64,000 nucleotides of DNA. Source: Trachythela sp. YZ-2020. Its lineage: Eukaryota > Cnidaria > Anthozoa > Malacalcyonacea > Clavulariidae. The notes beneath the pieces were generated by a model. The model did no database searches. It had not been told where the DNA came from and was given only the letters and a program-made list of their open reading frames with translations. Positions within the stretch are counted from its first letter, which is position 1, and every line of letters starts with the position of its first letter. Below, piece after piece: positions 1 through 11,477 of this stretch. Made by a program: the position numbers and the translations under genes. Location: positions 2,103,501 to 2,167,500 of the forward strand of contig JADLSH010000355.1 of assembly GCA_016169945.1 (NCBI GenBank), read 5' to 3'.

Positions 1-53
1 AAAGCCATGAATTTCCATAATATGAACTACATAAAGTATTTTCTCGTCTACAG

Positions 54-164
54 CAACGGATTTTTGCAACCCCAATCCATGTCTTCACAATGGCGTGTGC
101 GTGGTTCAAGAGAGTGGGTACAAGTGCAGATGTCTTCCACAATTTACTGGCCTAAACTGCGAAG
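54..164 (+). CDS. Gene A EGF exon 1 in window
   Basis: The acceptor is ctacag and the donor gtacat. It encodes one EGF with CNPNPC and CLHNGVC; all six cysteines are present. Phase 1 at both ends. Confidence 0.85.
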
Positions 165-3100
165 GTACATTTTCCTGCCATTATCAAAATATCACAATTC
201 ACCCCTGCAAGTATAAACCAAACGGAGAAATGTCACTGCCTTGTCTTTTTCATTTTAAAGCTAAGAATCCGTGCATTCCGAACCCTTGTACCAACATGGG
301 GGCCTGTAAAAGATATGGAGCAAAACACGTCTGCGCGTGTCCAAACGGATTCACCGGATCTCGATGTCAAGGTAAGTAAAATTTATGGCACTGTCATTGA
401 TCAATGGCTTCTCTAATCCAGGAGCTGCCTGGTCAGAGGGAAGGGAAGGCCTGGATAACAGAACTGCCATGAGTTAGCAGAGCAAATATTTAATTGGATC
501 CGGGCTCCATTTTTGATGTGGTGACTGTTGAACTCTACAATGACAGTTAATCCACCTTTTGAGCTGTGCCCATCCACCCCCCTCACCCACCTCCCACACC
601 ACCACAGGGTAAATTCCATCGGTTTGGGCGCAAGTTGAGTCACCGACAATCTGACTATGTGATAGGTAGTACTGGCCTACATGGTACCAGTAGCAGATCT
701 TTTCACCCAACGTGACAGTACCTTTGACTAAAGATTTGTATACTTTTAGAGCAAGATCAATGTTTTGTGCATAGTCCCTGCAAGAACACTGGTAAATGCC
801 GCTCTTTAAAAGGTGTTCTATCTTGCCACTGTCCGAAAGGGTTTACTGGACTCCACTGCGAATGTAAGTGATACTTGAAGGATGCACACAAGTAGTTATT
901 TTTGTCCGTCCCACTGTGCCTCATCTCTATAATACTTGCATCAATAGTACGGTTTTTAAACAAGTCGTATGTGTATTGAGCCTTATGAGATCTTGTTTCC
1001 GAATGCTATTCAAAACTATTATGATATAGATGAAGCAAAAAAATCGGTTGTGCAGCGCGTCACACAGACATATGAGACAGACTTTCATCCCACAGAAATT
1101 GGAGTTAGATTATTATGGTGTCCCCGTCATGCTTGTTCCATAATTATATAAATGCACGTGTTTAAGAGTTTAAATTGACATCTTTAAAATTATTTATTCT
1201 TATTGGCGAAGCTTAATGAAGAAATATGATATTTAAACTATTGTATATAGCAAGCAACTGGACAAGTTAGAAATTACTTAACAAAAAATGAAAACCAAAT
1301 CCGAAACTATACGTGTTACTTAAATCATTGCCAGATCAAGAGACCCAAATAAGACGACAACATAAGTACAAGTCACACCATGTTTGGACATGGCTTTATA
1401 GTTTCCACTTTTCCCTATTTTTACTGCATTTTTCTCGATATTTAGTGAAAGATTTATGTGGACAAAATCCATGCGCAAACCGTGGTGTGTGTACGTCAAA
1501 CGGAATTTCCTTTCGCTGTCGTTGTTCTCTTGGGTTTACTGGGGAGTCTTGTAAAGGTACGTTGTACATTATGAAAATTGAATTTTTGAATTTCCCAACC
1601 TGGAATCGAACTCAAGCTTCTTGGCATATTATAGTTTTGAGTGTCTCACTCTCAGTCAAGGAACTGCAAGCTCCAGTGGTTATAGCGCTGTGAGACACCT
1701 CTATTAAGTTACGAATTATGCCATTTTTTATCAAAGGCGTTTTCTGTGTTTATAGAAAACGACAACTGTGACCCAGACCCCTGTCAAAATGGAGGTCGAT
1801 GTTCAAACAACGCTGGAGGATATCGATGCCATTGTGTGCAGGGATACGCTGGAACTCACTGTGAAAGTAAGATAATAACAGAGCATAGAGTATTCTTTAT
1901 ATGAAACAAAGTCCACACCAAATGACTGCCATTCTTAAGACCCACTCGGCCAGAGTTAAAGTCAATGGTCTTAACTCATTTACATGCTACCGCACGCGCC
2001 AATTCAATATATATTGATGTTTTATCACCGACAAATGTTTCAAAGAAATACAGAAGCGCCGTGACCAGGGCGGCAGTGGTGGAAGTTTCCCCCCATTGCT
2101 TTTCCCTCACGGTGGTCACAGGGCAGACTAGAGCCGTTCTTATCAAAATGAATGATGCATTACTTACTTAAAGCGCCACTTATAGAATGGTTCAATTATA
2201 GACAAAAACTAAGACCAGAAAGCTACTACACTTCATCTGCAACTTTTCATTTCCTATATGAAAGTTAGGAAGGTAAAATGTTCTTCCCGAAGGAGCTGCG
2301 CGCCTGCGCCCTGAGCTTCCTCCGGCGCCATTGTTGTTTGGTAGGTCGACGGCTTTACATAATGTTATGCTTCTTTTTTCACTACGCAGACGAAGATCCC
2401 TGCAAGGCGAGCCCTTGTGCCAACGATGCTGAATGTGTCGTGATCAGAAATATTGCTCACTGCAAATGCCCGAAAGGATATGTGGGTAAACTTTGTGAAC
2501 GTAAGTAGATTAATACTACAGCTTTTCGCATCATTCACAGTTGGAGTTGTTTCATCAGAACACTACCCTAGCTCCCTCGATGATTACGCACCCTGCCTCT
2601 ACTGATAGCCATCCCACGCTCCGTGACCAACGCTCGCTCAGCACCCCTTCCCCTTACCAGATTAAGTTTGTTCCATCCCAGAAGTGTATCATATTCGTAA
2701 TTAGGTTTTGTACTACATTTTCAATATCTTAATTTCTCCTCTTAGATTCAGACCCATGTTTGCCCAACCCCTGCCAACACAATGCTGAATGTCAGACGCA
2801 CGATGATGGAAGTTATCACTGTGAATGTGAACCTGGCTATACGGGCTCTCTGTGTCATCGTAAGTAGTTGTTCTACATTCTAGCCTTTATTCGGACCAAT
2901 TAATGTTTCAAACTCGCATGGAGCTAAAATGATGTTCGCTAAAATGCATATGCAAAACACACAACATTAAAGTGCTTATACTTAACATACAAAATGAAGA
3001 AACATAAATGAAGATAAGCAAAATATTATACGTAAATGCTGTCCAATATGCTGGAGGAAGTGCGTGAATTTCGAGTTCCTTGCGCAAAGAAAAAGTGTAA

Positions 3101-6100
3101 AATATTCTGCATAATCTTGGCCTAATAATTCCCTCGTTTTGTTCTTAATTTTAGTACGCAGTCATTGCTACCACAAACCATGTTTAAATGGAGGTCGATG
3201 CCAGAACTACAAGAACACTTACATCTGTCACTGTCCGCTAGAGTGGGGAGGTCATCACTGTCAAGGTATGAAACATATTCATTTTGTTCGTACAAACTGT
3301 TAAGCCCAGAAAAAAATATTAAGTCCTACATGGGGCTTGAATTCACCTATCTAGGTAGTTTTGCAAGCACTAATAACTCAACCAGTAAAGACATCAATGG
3401 ACGTTTTGGGAAAGCTCGACATCGCCTGGCAGGAGGAAGCAAGGAAAGCCTGAAACAACATGAAGGAGGACGGTAACATCTGAACTGAATGAGATGGACC
3501 TGACATTGGACGAGGCACAACACATGGCAAATGACAGACGCAGATCGAGGCAGATGATAGCATCGATAACAGTTGTTACAACTGACGGCACTCTGTGTAT
3601 AAATAAAAGATTCTCTCTCTCTTTCCAGTGGCGACCAAAAGGGTTAACGAAAGAGTAAAGACACAGGACTTGAACCTGTATTCTCCAGATTGCTAACCTG
3701 ACGCTCTTCCAGTTGAGCTAATGGAACTGAATACATAACACATCTATCACTGCCCACTGGAATTAATGGACACAACATAACTGTCAAACTAGAGTATCAA
3801 CATTCCCTTACTCTTTATTTAATAGACATCCTTAAAACACTGGAGTGCGTCACAGTACAGGGAGAACTATGGGTTTAAACTTCATAAAAGTCAGTGCAGG
3901 GTTTTTATCCATAGAGTAATACTCTACTTTAGACCTTCAGCAGCAGCATTATCTCAGCGGTAAGGGGCAGCGCGCTGGCTTCATCTGACAATCCGTGCTC
4001 CCGTACTTATTCGTAATACATTAACTTATTTTTCAGAACACAATCTATGCTATCCCGACAACCCCTGCGAGAACAATGGCGTTTGTAAAAGCGATGGACA
4101 TAACATTGTCTGCAAGTGTCCTCCAGGGTTCCTGGGTGATCATTGTGAAGGTAAGGGATATATTGGAATCATATATTTTCGTCAAGGTAAAGAACAGCTC
4201 GTATATCATATTTCTAAATCGTTTTTCCTGCATTTTTTGCTGCAGAAGTGAACTATTGTTCCAAGCACGTATGTAAGAACGGAGGCAAATGTTACAACAC
4301 GAAGTCTGGGTACGAGTGTGACTGCCCTGAAGGTTTTGGCGGGAAAAATTGCGATGGTAAATATGTCATTCATGTCTATTATCGATCCGATTTGTCAAAT
4401 CCGATTCTCCTCTTGACGTATGTGATTTGTTGGATTTGCTAACAAGAGTAAGGCTATTGGCTCATACCTGGCGAAAAGTGTAGTTGTTGCTGTATTGTGT
4501 GAAATCACATACGTCAGGAGAATCGGACAAATCGGATCGTCTGAACAGGCCTGGCATGATGTAAACACAAGACGAGCTAACTGGAATAGTGCAATATATA
4601 CGAGACCGCATGCCATGGTGCTGGGTAGCAATTTATCATGATATTTTCCAGATAATTCGTCTAATACCGCCCAGGGTTCGTGTTGGTCTTGAATAGTTGA
4701 ATTCAAGGAGTAATTAAGGAGTTTTTAAGGAGTAAAATAGCATTTTTCAAGGAGTATTTAGGATGTTTTCTTTCAAGAAAAGACAAGATAAATTCAACAA
4801 TTCCTCAGATTGGCATAAAATTGTGAGGTTAAAACTGCCGAAATAAAAGTTGTATCATTTTAACGTTACTTTTCCCGTTTCTCGTGTCTGTAGCATCACG
4901 ATTTTGCCAACTTACAAAATCTTATACTATGGATTTTACCTTTATTTAGAGAAAAGATTAATTAATTAAGGACAAAAAATTCAAGGAGTATTTAAGGAGT
5001 TTTCAGAAAACTGCAAGATTCAAGGGCATTTCAAGCGCCCTTAAAAGTCAGAAATTCATTCAAGGAGTATTTAAGGACTTCAAGGAGTAGCACGAACCCT
5101 GGTATTTATTCACTTAGACGGATCAACCGTCAAGCCAAACTACACACGCGCAAGTTCGTCGATACGGACGAACTGTGCAGATAAGTTCGTCCGTTTGTTT
5201 GCACGTTTATACAAAGAAGAATGATCACACGAACTATCTCAGAGTAACCAAACACAATCGCTCATTTTAGAGTCAACTATACTCTTTAACGTATGAACAT
5301 GCAGGACGGAATTGTAAAATCACTCACCATTTATTTGCCAAATCTTCTATTTCTATCGTAGGTTTCAGTTCCCCATGTATGCCAAACCCCTGCATCAATG
5401 ATGGATTTTGCGCTGAAGATAAAGCAAATGAAAAGGGTTATATGTGTATTTGTAAACAAGGTTTTGCTGGGAACCAATGCCAGAGTAAGACAACAGTCAT
5501 TGTTTCTCTTTATATAAATTCCATGGATAATGCTTAATGTTAGGAGAACATTTCGTAGCACATATAAACTGGTGCTAAATAATAATTTCATTTACAGAAC
5601 ATATAACCAGGGCTTTCAGGGACAGTACAGCACCATGTTGACCCCAGTCTCTTAACGACAGAGAAACAATATACTGGTCCAAGGCTAGATCAGCGCCACT
5701 ACACACGTAAAAATCTCACATCTTGTCAACAAGATGTGTTCTCAACAGACTTGTCAACAAGTTGTAACAATGTTGTCATTTTATCAAGTTGCTACAAGGT
5801 TGTCACACACAACTTGTCAACAAGTTGTAGAATTGCAGGACGATAACAAGTTGCCGGAACAACTTGTAACAAGTCTGCTGTGTCAACAACCTTGTAGCAG
5901 GTTGTCAACAAGCCGTTAACAACTTGCCAACAAGCTGGGGGCAAGCAGTGTGAACACATCCTGATAATAAGTTGTTGAAACAGCATTGGTAAAAATCTGC
6001 TGCAAGTTTGTTACAACTTGTGCGTTCCGCTAATTATACTCCGCTAATGTAAGATTTTTAAGGTCGCGCATTTGAAACATTCTATTTTTCACGACAGAAA

Positions 6101-7782
6101 AGGATGTGTGTGTTCCAAATCCGTGCAAGAACGCGGGAAAATGCTTTCCAGCTGATAACCGACTTGGATATCATTGTATTTGTGTCGAGGGAAAACGTGG
6201 TCTACAGTGCGAACGTAAGTCAATAGAGTACTTCTAGTCTTATGAATGTTTACGACAGAGTACTGTGTTTAAAGGTAGCTGTCGTACCAAAGCAATGGGG
6301 AAGGATATAATAGCAACTATGGTAGTAAGGATAGAAAACCTTGATATTACACGTCTATGGTAAACTTCCCCAAGCTTATAGGCGTATGAAGCTTAGGGAA
6401 GATAAGGCAATAAATAGTATAGTTCCTTTCCCTTAAGTTTTCTCAATTTTCCTCTAAACAACGACTACTCTCACCCACAGAACCCCTGCTTGAATTAACA
6501 CAACATTAATAACCATATTCCTCTCTAAACAACGACCACACTCACCCACAGAACCCCTGCCTGACTAAACACTGCATTAATAACCATATTCCTCTCTAAA
6601 CAACGACCACACTCACCCACAGAACCCCTGCTTGAATGAACACCACATTAATAACCATATTTCTCTATACAGACAATGATTACTGCTACCCACAGAACCC
6701 CTGCTTGAATGGAGCCACGTGTTTCAGTACTCATGTTGGTTATGTCTGCAAATGCAAGCTCGGCTTCAAGGGTCAAAAATGTGAAGGTATGAACTTGAAG
6801 TCAGTAATACAAGATTTTTCTCGGCATCTCGTTCGATGGGATCAATAGTAGAAGGCGTTAGTAGATGGAATACTCGAACGGAAATTTGTGTACATTTTCT
6901 AGACCTGTAATAACAGACCAAAGGTATACTTGAACCATATATACCGTATTTCTGGAAGTGCATGTCCGCCACTGGACTAAGGGGTGCCAAATATTATCAG
7001 GCCCAGGAACAATTTCTCCAAACAGAACATCTTTACCGTATATCTTTCTATGAAATCCCCCACTTTTCCCCTCAACCAAACAACACATTTCTAGGGATTA
7101 GGAATTAATAATTGGCCTAGACATTATCACATATTTTACTGCGTTACTCCTCTCCAATAACCGCCTTCAATCATTCCGTGGAATATACAAGCCTGCCCCC
7201 CACGGAGGGAGGGAGGGGAGGTGCTTAATGGAGGAGTTACAGTATATCAAGGACACTAGCTTGGTCTCGCTGGTCTGCGTAAGAAATGGCCACGGGAACA
7301 AATTACCTTAGTTGCAAGAGTAAACTAGTTAACTAGTTTTAACATTTCTGAAGTTGACCACCATCTGTAGCCCTGCAATCCTTACTTAGACCTACAAATA
7401 CCAGATAGCTTTATGAAATGACACAGGAATCTACTCTGTACAGAATAAACCTAGTCTAAAGTAACATATCTGTTCCTTTCTCCAGCTCAAGACGAAACCA
7501 ACCCATGTGCTCTGCATCCCTGCTTTAACCATGGTACTTGTTATGACCAGAGAAACAGTCAAAGCAATCTGGTCAGACTAAGCAACCAAGATATCTACAA
7601 ATGTTTCTGCATTCGAGGATACAGCGGTAAAAACTGTGAGGTGCCTCAGTTCGCGTGTTATTCCCAGCCATGCCAGAACGGGGCCACCTGTATGGACGGA
7701 CACAAGTTCTCTGATATTGCTTTTGATTCGACTGGCTACAAATGTCTTTGCCCGTATGGCTTCTCGGGGCGAAACTGCCAAA
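54..7782 (+). CDS. Gene A: multi-EGF secreted or surface protein (5' partial)
   Basis: Fourteen coding exons are visible: 54-164, 261-371, 750-863, 1446-1556, 1756-1866, 2390-2500, 2746-2859, 3155-3265, 4037-4150, 4246-4356, 5362-5484, 6098-6214, 6673-6786 and 7486-7782. Each has an AG acceptor and GT donor and is phase 1 on both sides, so all join in one frame (590 codons). Thirteen exons hold one EGF domain and the last holds two, giving 15. The six-Cys pattern is C-x4-C-x5-C-x8to11-C-x-C-x8-C, the human-type EGF fold, without the calcium-binding D-x-D/N-E prefix. EGF arrays of this kind act outside the cell in adhesion, matrix or signalling; the specific partner is unknown. The start and signal peptide lie before base 1. 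The end is not settled: exons 8574-8765 and 9414-9637 fit as its tail. Only the last three EGFs carry the POFUT1 O-fucose consensus C2-x4-S/T-C3. Confidence 0.88.
261..371 (+). CDS. Gene A EGF exon 2
   Basis: The acceptor is ttaaag, an AAG rather than a CAG or TAG, so it is a weaker match. The donor is gtaagt. One complete EGF (CIPNPC, CTNMGAC), phase 1-1. Confidence 0.84.
750..863 (+). CDS. Gene A EGF exon 3
   Basis: The acceptor is cttttag and the donor gtaagt. One complete EGF (CFVHSPC, CKNTGKC). The C1-C2 spacing is one residue longer than in the neighbours. Confidence 0.86.
1446..1556 (+). CDS. Gene A EGF exon 4
   Basis: The acceptor is gatatttag and the donor gtacgt. One complete EGF (CGQNPC, CANRGVC), phase 1-1. 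Confidence 0.86.
1756..1866 (+). CDS. Gene A EGF exon 5
   Basis: The acceptor is tttatag and the donor gtaaga. One complete EGF (CDPDPC, CQNGGRC) with the aromatic-Cys GYRC typical of the fourth cysteine. Confidence 0.87.
2390..2500 (+). CDS. Gene A EGF exon 6
   Basis: The acceptor is acgcag and the donor gtaagt. One complete EGF (CKASPC, CANDAEC), phase 1-1. Confidence 0.87.
2746..2859 (+). CDS. Gene A EGF exon 7
   Basis: The acceptor is cctcttag and the donor gtaagt. One complete EGF (CLPNPC, CQHNAEC), phase 1-1. Confidence 0.87.
3155..3265 (+). CDS. Gene A EGF exon 8
   Basis: The acceptor is aattttag and the donor gtatga. One complete EGF (CYHKPC, CLNGGRC), phase 1-1. Confidence 0.86.
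4037..4150 (+). CDS. Gene A EGF exon 9
   Basis: The acceptor is atttttcag and the donor gtaagg. One complete EGF (CYPDNPC, CENNGVC), phase 1-1. The next intron is only 95 nt. Confidence 0.88.
4246..4356 (+). CDS. Gene A EGF exon 10
   Basis: The acceptor is tgctgcag and the donor gtaaat. One complete EGF (CSKHVC, CKNGGKC), phase 1-1. Confidence 0.88.
4385..4538. mobile_element. Foldback element in gene A intron
   Basis: The arms, starting atccgatttgtc and ending gacaaatcggat, are inverted over about 40 bp each around a short loop. No coding capacity. Confidence 0.7.
4671..5102. mobile_element. Short TIR element rich in aaggagta repeats
   Basis: The ends CCAGGGTTCGTG and CACGAACCCTGG are perfect 12-bp inverted repeats. 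The interior repeats caaggagtatttaaggag. No matching target duplication was found. Confidence 0.6.
5362..5484 (+). CDS. Gene A EGF exon 11
   Basis: The acceptor is atcgtag. A second AG seven bases downstream (tttcag) would break the frame, so the first was chosen. The donor is gtaaga. The C3-C4 loop is long (11 residues). Confidence 0.84.
5707..6040. repeat. R2 CAACTTGTTG-rich repeat, copy 1
   Basis: Dense in acaagttg and caacttgt words in both orientations. Copies 2 and 3 lie at 31310-31660 and 40875-41150, and all keep a tgtgaacacatcctg-like block. Confidence 0.8.
6098..6214 (+). CDS. Gene A EGF exon 12
   Basis: The acceptor is acgacag and the donor gtaagt. One complete EGF (CVPNPC, CKNAGKC), with a C3-C4 loop of 10 residues. 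Confidence 0.87.
6459..6672 (+). repeat. Tandem copies of EGF exon 13's 5' region
   Basis: Three units of about 71 bp carry cccacagaacccctgc at 6474, 6545 and 6616. The same word recurs inside the true exon at 6689. See findings. Confidence 0.85.
6673..6786 (+). CDS. Gene A EGF exon 13
   Basis: The acceptor is tatacag and the donor gtatga. One EGF (CYPQNPC, CLNGATC), the first in gene A with an O-fucose consensus. The intron just upstream carries three ~71-bp tandem repeats that include part of this exon. Confidence 0.87.
6813..6910. repeat. R3 SINE-like repeat, copy 1
   Basis: It has aagatttttctcggcatctc and following sequence, shared with 29040-29145 and, more diverged, with 44115-44200 and 44375-44440. 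Confidence 0.65.
7486..7782 (+). CDS. Gene A double-EGF exon 14
   Basis: The acceptor is ctccag and the donor gtgagt. This 297-nt exon encodes two EGF domains with no intron between them. Their C3-C4 loops are unusually long (about 20 and 17 residues). Both have the O-fucose consensus (CFNHGTC, CQNGATC). Confidence 0.86.
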
Positions 7783-7908
7783 GTGAGTATGGATTAAATA
7801 GTATAATATGACATGTTTGAAGAAGTGTTACATGATGACACAGTGGTTAGTTTACGCCGGTGTTCCATTCTTCTCATATGCAGTTCTTTTCTTTATAATT
7901 TAACTTCA

Positions 7909-8110
7909 GTCGCACGTGAGAAGAGCGCTTCTAGTTTGCCTCTACCAAACACCGTAGGTTTTCTCCGGGAACTCTGGTTTTCTCCTGTAGTAACACTGGA
8001 GGGAAAAAATGGTGGCTCTTGCTGGACATCAAGAAAGAAGAATTTACACAGAACTGATAAAGCTATGTTCAGTATAAATAAAGTTAGTTTAAGCAAAAAA
8101 AGGAAACCGA
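7909..8110 (+). repeat. R1 repeat, one full unit
   Basis: It carries the R1 hallmarks: gagaagagcgcttctag, ctcctgtagtaacactgg, gaactgataaagctat and cagtataaataaagttag. Confidence 0.8.
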
Positions 8111-8521
8111 AAAAAAGACCTGTAGTTATAATGATTTTCTGAAGTGCTAAGTTGACGAGAATAAAAGAATATAGTGCCGCGGTGGGATAGTAGTCCATCG
8201 CACGTCAGCCACCAGCGGAACCTAGCATGCATCAGCTTATTCTTGAATCAAGTCAACTAGGCAAAACGATAGGAGAAACTCTGTTAGTCATGAGTTTTTT
8301 ACACCAGGGATGGATCCAACTTGATCTACAATACCAAAGCGTCAGAGGTGTTCAAGTGTTGCATCAGCGCTGCTGACTTCACAGTCACATATCAATATTA
8401 TTAACCGAAGCAGCAACGAAATATATAAAAATATGTAAACTTAAGTAATCATGTAATTCACGAAAGAGACAAAACCATTAGGGGACGAAATGGTAGGAGA
8501 TTAAACGGTTACGGGGACGAA

Positions 8522-8765
8522 ATGACCATAAACCTTAAGACACCTTGGCATTTTATCTTTATAATATTTATAGTGAATCTAGGGAATGTCGAAGGAGGAA
8601 CATCGGACCTGGTTTCATCACTAACGAGAGGATATGACAGACCAGGCTATGTCCCAGTGCCCAAGCCGGACCTTACATCGAGATATAGTAAACCAACTGG
8701 AATGGAGCAGAATAATGGTGGCAATGTCCCCGTCCCTACGCCAGAACCTACAGGTTTTCCCACAG
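8522..8765 (+). CDS. Pro-rich exon: gene A tail or first exon of a small secreted gene
   Basis: There are two readings. (1) An ATG at 8522 opens a protein whose N-terminus looks like a signal peptide (charged start, then a FIFIIFIV core), followed by a Pro/Gly/Thr-rich stretch and the donor gtacgt at 8766. (2) The same A/T-rich tract acts as a polypyrimidine-like tract and the acceptor atttatag at 8573, making 8574-8765 an internal phase 1-1 exon after gene A's last EGF exon. Both readings use the same frame and give a phase-1 end. The second gives gene A an ending, which it otherwise lacks. No cysteines are present. Confidence 0.5.
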
Positions 8766-9413
8766 GTACGTGTAGTCTACAAGGGACAAATTTAGAACTT
8801 GTTTTCCAACGGTCAGGGCCTCTTTTTCATATAGCCCCCATGGTGCCCCCAGTCAACTCTCTCCCTCCCCTGTGGAGGTCCCTTTTGTCCAAAATATAAG
8901 CAAAAAGGAAAGGATGACTTAGTTGAAAAGAGTGTTCAAATATTCCCACGATGAAATCGTGCTTTATACTAAAAGCATAGTCCGTTTAGATAGGATATAT
9001 CAAAAAATTGTCACTGAAAATGTGGGAAATTAAGTCCTAGATGCTCACCCCCCCCCCTCCTCCTACAGGTTCACACACCTCCAGTTCACCACCTCCTTAT
9101 TAATTCCCCCACCTTGTTGTTTCCCCCACTGACGAATTCTTAAAAAAGGCCCTGCCAACGGTTAGTAACAGGAATGAGCAATGTTTTGCTGCGAATGTGC
9201 TGTTGATTGAGGTTGAAGGAATCTATCTAAATGTTCTTATATTCTCAGACCCATACGATGCAATACTCAGACACTTTGCCCATGCTTCTCGTTAACCTAT
9301 TAAGCTGCAATGTGCCCTAGTGCACCCTACTTTGTCATTTACTCTGTCTATTTCTCGACCTTTAACAATGTTGCGTTGCGCTCTGTGAACAATGTTCATG
9401 CTGACATTTCTAG

Positions 9414-9637
9414 TGAGACGATCCTACGACACAAGTCCAGAAGAAAGCTACACAACAGGAAATTCACCAACAAAAACAGAAGACTATTCAGCAGTCGACC
9501 AACCCACTGATGAACAACTTCAAGCAGCTCGGGCAATGGGCGTACCGCAGTCAGCATTGTCTGGCGGCTCGAGACGTGGTCAAATTGTCCGCTTGCCACC
9601 AGGAATGCAGCTCGTACCATTGCAAAGAAATCGCTGA
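9414..9637 (+). CDS. Terminal exon of gene A or of the small secreted gene
   Basis: The acceptor acatttctag is in phase 1, matching the donor at 8766. It encodes 73 residues and a TGA stop: a Ser/Thr/Glu-rich stretch, then a short basic end rich in Arg, Pro and Leu. There is no Cys, membrane segment or recognised domain. Joined to 8522-8765 it gives a 155-aa secreted protein; joined to gene A it gives a 138-codon tail including the stop. No AATAAA was seen close downstream. Confidence 0.5.
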
Positions 9638-10202
9638 TCTCAAGATATTTCTGGACAGCGTAGCCCATTTTTTCATGATGTATAAAATACTTCTCCCATT
9701 CTTCGATGATTGAGAAATCTGCCATAAATTGTGGAATAGGATTCAGTTAACATACAACGAGTAAAATGCACAAGAAAATAAGTGCACACACATTGTTGCT
9801 ATACATTCAATTGACCTTTTAGCAACAGTGACGTCATCTTGGAACCGCAATGTATTATGGTATATTCAGTGTCATTGAAGGACGATTAACAAAATACTTT
9901 GACCTTTGACCAACCACATTTTTTAGACTAGTAAAATTAGTCGGAAAAAAATTAAGAATCATCAACGAACATTAGAAACTAAAAAATTTCGAACATATTT
10001 CATAATTAATGTTCAGTTAATATGTACAGATAAATCATGTTAGTGAAGACTTTAATGATGTAAAATTTACTAAAACTTATATATTTAGATATGTAACACT
10101 AGTTAATGGCATACGTTAACCATTAATAGTACGTTCAATTGAAATATAGAATTCCAAAAAAGAAAACTGCATCCTTAAGAAGTTTTTGTTCAGTTTGCTA
10201 AT
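9638..10202 (+). other. Intergenic, nothing recognised
   Basis: AT-rich sequence between the terminal exon and a MITE. No convincing exon, RNA gene or polyadenylation signal was seen. Confidence 0.4.
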
Positions 10203-10807
10203 CAGGGGCGCACATTAGGGGGGGGGGGGATGTGGGGGGGGGGTGTGACACCCCCAATAATTTGTCAATTTTTCAGAAAAGTCGGTCCCAAATTGTAAAA
10301 TTACACTACTTAATTCGGTCCGAGTTGGTCCGAAATAGCCTGTCTAAAAAACGTATAATAAACGATACAGAAATTTTCAATAAGAGAATTGCCTAAAACA
10401 ACTCTGCAAAACCCAGAGATATATTTTCCTCTTAAGGCAATATACTCAAATGTAAGATTAAAAATAGCCATACACGACTGAGCAAAACCTCCTAACTTTT
10501 GCCCTGCCTCTTTGTGCATTCTATTTCCATGTCAGTATTCTAAGAAAGAGTCTATAACGAAAGAGGTAGAGAAGACTCTGAAAATGCCATTTCCGACGTT
10601 CTACAGACTCAAAATTTTCCCCTTCGACGCCAACCATGGTGGCGCCTCGTGGGAGCACCCCCTAAACTTTAGCAATCCTTCTGCACCCCTGGCAAAGTGG
10701 CACTGCACATATTTTTACATTATGTTTTGACGTGGTTAAACAAATATCAAAAGTCGGTCCCTGGACAATGGACACCCCCCCAAACTTTTGTGGAATGTGC
10801 GCCCCTG
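10203..10807. mobile_element. hAT-like MITE 1
   Basis: The termini CAGGGGCGCACATT and AATGTGCGCCCCTG are inverted repeats. The 8-bp flank TTGCTAAT is present on both sides (10195-10202 and 10808-10815). Length is 605 bp, with G and C runs just inside the ends and no transposase. It shares a gaaatgccatttccgac-like core with other elements here. Confidence 0.9.
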
Positions 10808-10815
10808 TTGCTAAT

Positions 10816-11477
10816 TCAATGATATAGTATAGTATAGCCGAATATTTCTCTGTGACAGAAGCAAGTCGAGAAGCCCTGGCATCGGGCTTTATTTGTACTG
10901 CGTATAATACAATGACTGAATACTGAAAAGGTTTTTAATGAATTACAGTAAAAGATAAAAAAACTGTCTAAATTATTAGCTTTGATTGTAAGTAAAACGC
11001 ATCAAACTTCGAGAGATCAAAGCTGGTAGCACGAATATCTTAACTTACTGATTAAGGGTAAATGAACCGATTTAAACAAACAACTCGGAATTTTAAGACG
11101 TAATAAATAACGACAAATATTTAAAACATAGATCAATTTTATCAACTGTACTTAACCGTCACTTCTCAAAACTACAAAATTATATGATTTGATACTATCA
11201 ACTGTCCTGTGTTAAATCAATCACAATATAAACCGTATAATCATCAAACGTAAAAGCATCATGCCAGTTTATTAGAAAGCACTCAATCACGATTCAATTG
11301 ACCACAAGCGGAAAAAAATACAATTTACTTAATGTCCAGCAGGTACTTTTGGGGTGGCAAAACGGTTCGACTAAAAAGATCAACAAATTTCTTCCGTCGG
11401 GAAGGAATAAAAACAGTTCAAATTTGGTGTGAAATCTGAAAAAATTTCCCCCAAAAAGCACTAATGAATCTGGGATA
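10816..11477. other. AT-rich intergenic stretch upstream of gene B
   Basis: No gene or clear repeat was seen. As the stretch just upstream of the gene B signal-peptide ATG it should contain its promoter, but no confident TATA box or initiator could be picked. Confidence 0.3.

Noticed and set aside
3655..3735. tRNA-Ala-like sequence on the minus strand
   Set aside because: A and B boxes are recognisable, but the acceptor stem does not pair; it is a SINE head or pseudogene at best.
4671..5102. Assignment of the CCAGGG element to the hAT-like group
   Set aside because: No matching 8-bp flank could be found.
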